A program made the translations under genes and the position numbers. Shown here one piece after another: positions 6,446-8,817 of a stretch of DNA of 8,817 bases. Location: contig CABRZK010000087.1 of assembly GCA_902475415.1 (NCBI GenBank), positions 1 through 8,817 on the forward strand, read 5' to 3'. Each line of letters starts with the position of its first letter. The stretch's first letter is position 1. This DNA comes from an uncultured Eubacterium sp. (lineage in GTDB: Bacteria > Bacillota > Clostridia > Lachnospirales > Lachnospiraceae). The notes beneath the pieces are model-generated. The model had not been told where the DNA came from, made no database searches, and saw nothing but the letters and a program-made list of their open reading frames with translations.

Positions 6446-6465
6446 AACTGAACAAATGTTCAGTT
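6446..6465. repeat. Inverted repeat 1 upstream of the topoisomerase gene (putative operator)
   Basis: AACTGAACA (6446-6454) and TGTTCAGTT (6457-6465) are a perfect 9-bp dyad with a 2-bp centre. The core GAAC-N4-GTTC fits the Firmicute LexA (DinR) box core but lacks the flanking C/G. It also resembles TetR-type operators. Because TTTTT and TTTT runs follow (6464-6473), it could alternatively act as a weak terminator or attenuator. Confidence 0.7.
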
Positions 6466-6474
6466 TTTGTTTTG

Positions 6475-6540
6475 AAAATCTTTAAAAATCTAAAAAAATC
6501 CTTGAAAACCGAACAAAAATGCAGAAAAATAGATGAAAAA
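6475..6540. promoter_or_regulatory. Phased A-tract array, predicted curved DNA
   Basis: Seven A-runs of 4-7 bases lie at 6475-6478, 6484-6488, 6492-6498, 6505-6508, 6515-6519, 6525-6529 and 6536-6540. Their centres are on average about 10.25 bp apart. A-tracts phased with the helical repeat are known to bend DNA in one direction. The array fills the space between the two inverted repeats. Confidence 0.65.
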
Positions 6541-6560
6541 CTGAACATTTTGTTCAGTTT
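6538..6560. repeat. Inverted repeat 2 upstream of the topoisomerase gene (putative operator)
   Basis: AAACTGAACA (6538-6547) and TGTTCAGTTT (6551-6560) form a perfect 10-bp dyad with a 3-bp centre. The arms contain the same 9 bases as inverted repeat 1, but the centre is one base longer. Its right half overlaps the -35 position of a second possible promoter (TTGTTC 6550-6555, 18 bp, TAAAAT 6574-6579). Confidence 0.75.
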
Positions 6561-6579
6561 AGGAATGAGATTTTAAAAT
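6550..6579 (+). promoter_or_regulatory. Weak alternative promoter close to the topoisomerase gene
   Basis: TAAAAT (6574-6579) has a poor -35 (TTGTTC, 6550-6555) at 18 bp. Start near 6586 would leave a leader of about 20 nt with AAAGGGTGA (6594-6602) as ribosome binding site. If real, inverted repeat 2 would cover the -35 and the A-tract array would lie in the UP-element position. Confidence 0.25.
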
Positions 6580-6606
6580 CGTAAACAAATAGAAAAGGGT
6601 GAAAGA

Positions 6607-8529
6607 ATGGCAGATAAAGTAACATATGACGCGGGAAGTATTTCCGTGCTGGAAGGTCTGGAGGCAGTTCGTAAGCGTCCGGGTATGTATATCGGAAGTG
6701 TATCCCGTAAGGGTTTGAATCATCTGATTTACGAGATCGTGGATAATGCAGTAGATGAGCATCTGGCAGGAGCCTGCAGTGAGATTAAGGTCACACTGGA
6801 AGCAGACGGTTCCTGCACGGTGGAGGATAATGGACGTGGAATTCCGGTTGGCATGCATGAAAAAGGTGTACCGGCAGCACGTCTTGTTTTTTCTACGCTG
6901 CATGCAGGTGGAAAGTTTGATGATTCTGTATACAAGACAAGCGGTGGTCTGCATGGTGTTGGATCTTCGGTTGTAAATGCACTGTCTACCTATCTGGATG
7001 TGCAGATCAGCAGAGACGGAGCAATTCACCATGACAGATATGAGCGTGGTGTGGCAGTGGAACCACTGGTAGATGGTTTACTTCCGATTATTGGAAAAAC
7101 TAAAAAAACTGGAACAAAAATCAATTTCCTTCCGGATCCGGAAATTTTTGAAAAGACACGGTTTAAAGAGGATGAGGTAAAAAGTCGTCTGCATGAGACA
7201 GCTTACTTAAATCCGAAACTTACGATTATATATGAAGATCTGCGCGGGGAAGAACCGGAGCATATCGTGTATCATGAAGAAGAGGGAATCATCGGTTTTG
7301 TCCGTGACCTGAATAAAAAGGCGGAAGTGCTTCATGACGTAGTTTATTTCAAAGGCGAGAGTGAAGGCATTACCGTAGAGGCGGCTTTTCAGTATACCAA
7401 CGAGTTTCATGAGAATATCATGGGATTTTGCAACAATATTTACAATGCGGAGGGTGGCACGCATATTACCGGTTTCAAGACGATTTTTACAACCGTTATG
7501 AATCAATATGCCCGCCAACTTGGAATTCTGAAGGAAAAGGATGCAAATTTCACCGGAGCAGATGTGCGTAACGGTATGACGGCGGTCATTTCCATCAAAC
7601 ATCCGGATCCGCGTTTTGAGGGACAGACCAAGACAAAACTGGACAATCAGGACGCATCCCGTATTACGGCAAAAGTAACCGGTGATGAGATTCAGCTGTT
7701 CTTTGATAAAAATCTGGAAACGTTAAAAATCGTATTGTCCTGTGCAGAAAAAGCAGCAAAAATCCGTAAGACAGAAGAAAAAGCAAAGACAAACCTTCTG
7801 ACGAAACAGAAATTTTCCTTTGATTCCAACGGAAAGCTGGCAAACTGCGAGAGCAGAGATGCGTCAAAATGTGAGATTTTTATCGTGGAGGGAGATTCTG
7901 CCGGTGGTTCGGCAAAGACAGCCCGCGACCGTAATTTCCAGGCTATCCTTCCAATTCGTGGAAAGATACTGAATGTAGAAAAAGCAAGTATCGACAAAGT
8001 ACTGGCAAATGCGGAGATCAAGACGATGATCAACGCTTTCGGATGCGGTTTTTCCGAAGGATACGGAAACGATTTCGATATTTCAAAACTGCGTTATGAC
8101 AAGATTGTCATTATGGCAGATGCCGATGTGGATGGAGCACATATTTCCACCCTGCTTCTGACTTTATTCTACCGTTTTATGCCGGAACTGATTTTTGAGG
8201 GACATGTATACATTGCGATGCCGCCATTATATAAAGTGATTCCGTCAAAAGGAAAAGAAGAATATCTGTATGACGATGCGGCGCTGGAGCGTTATCGTAA
8301 GACACATACCGGTAATTTTACACTGCAGCGATACAAAGGTCTGGGAGAAATGGATGCAGAGCAGCTCTGGGAAACCACATTGAATCCGGAAACACGTATG
8401 ATGAAGAAAGTAGAAATCGAAGATGGTCGTATGGCATCTGACATTACAGAAATGCTGATGGGTACCGATGTACCGCCACGAAAAGCTTTTATCTATGAAC
8501 ATGCAAATGATGCCGAACTGGACATCTGA
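6607..8529 (+). CDS. parE: Type IIA DNA topoisomerase ATPase subunit (ParE/GyrB), probably topoisomerase IV subunit B
   Basis: The 640-residue protein has full GyrB/ParE length and all core motifs. The GHKL ATPase domain holds the catalytic base E43 in YEIVDNAVDE, EDNGRGIP (73-80), and HGVGSSVVNAL (116-126). The transducer domain carries the ATP-contacting lysine K342 in QTKTKL. The TOPRIM domain contains EGDSAGGSA (428-436), LPIRGKILNVEKA (448-460) and the metal-binding DADVDGAH (505-512). The C-terminal signature is QRYKGLGEMDAEQLWETTLNPETR, in two parts: QRYKGLGEMDAEQLW (574-588) and ETTLNPETR (589-597). It supplies ATP-driven gate motion and Mg2+ for DNA strand passage. dnaA/recF neighbours typical of the origin-linked gyrB are absent, and an A subunit follows at 8739, so a second pair (topoisomerase IV) is more likely. 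The symbol is uncertain, because the TOPRIM and C-terminal motifs (ILNVEKA, AELDI) are GyrB-like. GGTGA (6598-6602) supports the start. Confidence 0.93.
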   Translation: MADKVTYDAGSISVLEGLEAVRKRPGMYIGSVSRKGLNHLIYEIVDNAVDEHLAGACSEIKVTLEADGSCTVEDNGRGIPVGMHEKGVPAARLVFSTLHAGGKFDDSVYKTSGGLHGVGSSVVNALSTYLDVQISRDGAIHHDRYERGVAVEPLVDGLLPIIGKTKKTGTKINFLPDPEIFEKTRFKEDEVKSRLHETAYLNPKLTIIYEDLRGEEPEHIVYHEEEGIIGFVRDLNKKAEVLHDVVYFKGESEGITVEAAFQYTNEFHENIMGFCNNIYNAEGGTHITGFKTIFTTVMNQYARQLGILKEKDANFTGADVRNGMTAVISIKHPDPRFEGQTKTKLDNQDASRITAKVTGDEIQLFFDKNLETLKIVLSCAEKAAKIRKTEEKAKTNLLTKQKFSFDSNGKLANCESRDASKCEIFIVEGDSAGGSAKTARDRNFQAILPIRGKILNVEKASIDKVLANAEIKTMINAFGCGFSEGYGNDFDISKLRYDKIVIMADADVDGAHISTLLLTLFYRFMPELIFEGHVYIAMPPLYKVIPSKGKEEYLYDDAALERYRKTHTGNFTLQRYKGLGEMDAEQLWETTLNPETRMMKKVEIEDGRMASDITEMLMGTDVPPRKAFIYEHANDAELDI

Positions 8530-8655
8530 TATGCTGTTTTAAAGATACATTTGATAATTGGACATATAACATCGCGTTTTGAAACTGCTTTTAGTAAACA
8601 GAAAATAAACTGCACATAAGAACGTGACAGTTGGTAGAAAAATAGAGTAGAAAGA

Positions 8656-8693
8656 ATACAGATCAGACAAAGAAGCATCGGTCTGGTCTGTAT
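8656..8693 (+). other. 13-bp hairpin in the spacer between the topoisomerase subunit genes
   Basis: Positions 8656-8668 and 8681-8693 pair over 13 bp with one T-G wobble, around a 12-nt loop. No T-run follows on the plus strand, so it is not a standard terminator. It may be an RNA processing or stability element, or part of a structured leader. The rest of the 209-bp spacer (8530-8738) shows no convincing promoter or gene. Confidence 0.65.
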
Positions 8694-8738
8694 CAGGATT
8701 CTCAGGTGAATTCTAAATGATAATTGTAGGAGAAAAAT

Positions 8739-8817
8739 ATGGCTGAAAATACAGAGCAGATCATCCGAACCGAATATTCGGAGATCATGCAGAAATCATA
8801 TATCGATTATGCAATGA
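8739..8817 (+). CDS. parC: Type IIA DNA topoisomerase A subunit (ParC/GyrA), 5' end only
   Basis: Only the first 26 codons are present and the frame stays open to the window edge. They include RTEYSEIMQKSYIDYAM (10-26), which matches the conserved N-terminus of GyrA/ParC, where MxxSYIDYAMSVI introduces the DNA breakage-reunion domain. AGGAG (8728-8732) lies 6 nt before the ATG. This subunit cuts and rejoins DNA through an active-site tyrosine that would be encoded beyond the window. It should pair with the B subunit encoded upstream. Because no terminator is seen in the 209-bp spacer, the two genes are probably cotranscribed. ParC rather than GyrA is inferred from context and from the N-terminal style; the C-terminal domain needed to decide lies outside. 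Confidence 0.85.
   Translation, partial: MAENTEQIIRTEYSEIMQKSYIDYAM

Noticed and set aside
6559..7032. Minus-strand open frame (157 codons) opposite the start of the topoisomerase gene
   Set aside because: It overlaps conserved ATPase-domain codons, has a composition unlike the real proteins here and shows no family signature.
1..8817. CRISPR arrays, tRNA/rRNA genes, insertion sequences, phage attachment sites
   Set aside because: No regularly spaced repeats, cloverleaf sequences, transposase genes or terminal inverted repeats were seen; gene content and codon style look uniformly chromosomal.

Overview
The window looks like chromosomal DNA from a low-to-moderate-GC Firmicute, most likely a Lachnospiraceae-type clostridium. 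The reasons are strong AGGAGG-type ribosome binding sites, extended -10 (TGnTATAAT-like) promoters, simple hairpin-plus-T terminators, and the gene set itself: a PfoR-like EIIC, a BDH-type Fe-alcohol dehydrogenase, an ECF sigma/anti-sigma/DUF4349 module, and a second type IIA topoisomerase pair. Genus or species cannot be fixed from the sequence. All convincing genes are on the plus strand. The calls rest on reading protein motifs by eye; no database search was run.

Layout. Positions 1-822 hold the C-terminal part of a GPH-type (MFS_2) sugar:cation symporter that begins outside the window. After an extended -10 promoter and a leader of about 110 nt comes a stand-alone PfoR/PTS_EIIC_2 membrane protein (1007-2044), closed by a strong terminator (2081-2126). 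A monocistronic iron-containing alcohol dehydrogenase (2284-3468) follows, also closed by a strong terminator (3551-3616).

Positions 3746-6366 form a three-gene envelope-stress type operon: an ECF sigma factor, a single-pass anti-sigma-like protein with an Ig-like extracellular domain, and a DUF4349 lipoprotein with a C-terminal membrane anchor. An ECF-like promoter just upstream suggests autoregulation. Between genes two and three lies a 39-bp tandem duplication that copied the last codons and stop of the anti-sigma gene. A terminator at 6394-6425 ends the operon.

The 181-bp gap before the topoisomerase genes (6426-6606) is unusual. Two perfect inverted repeats with identical arms lie about 93 bp apart and enclose seven A-tracts spaced close to one helical turn. 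This architecture would be expected to give curved DNA and perhaps a repression loop. Then come a complete GyrB/ParE-type ATPase subunit (6607-8529) and, after a 209-bp spacer with a 13-bp hairpin, the first codons of the partner GyrA/ParC-type subunit (8739 to the window edge). These two should assemble into an A2B2 topoisomerase, probably topoisomerase IV.
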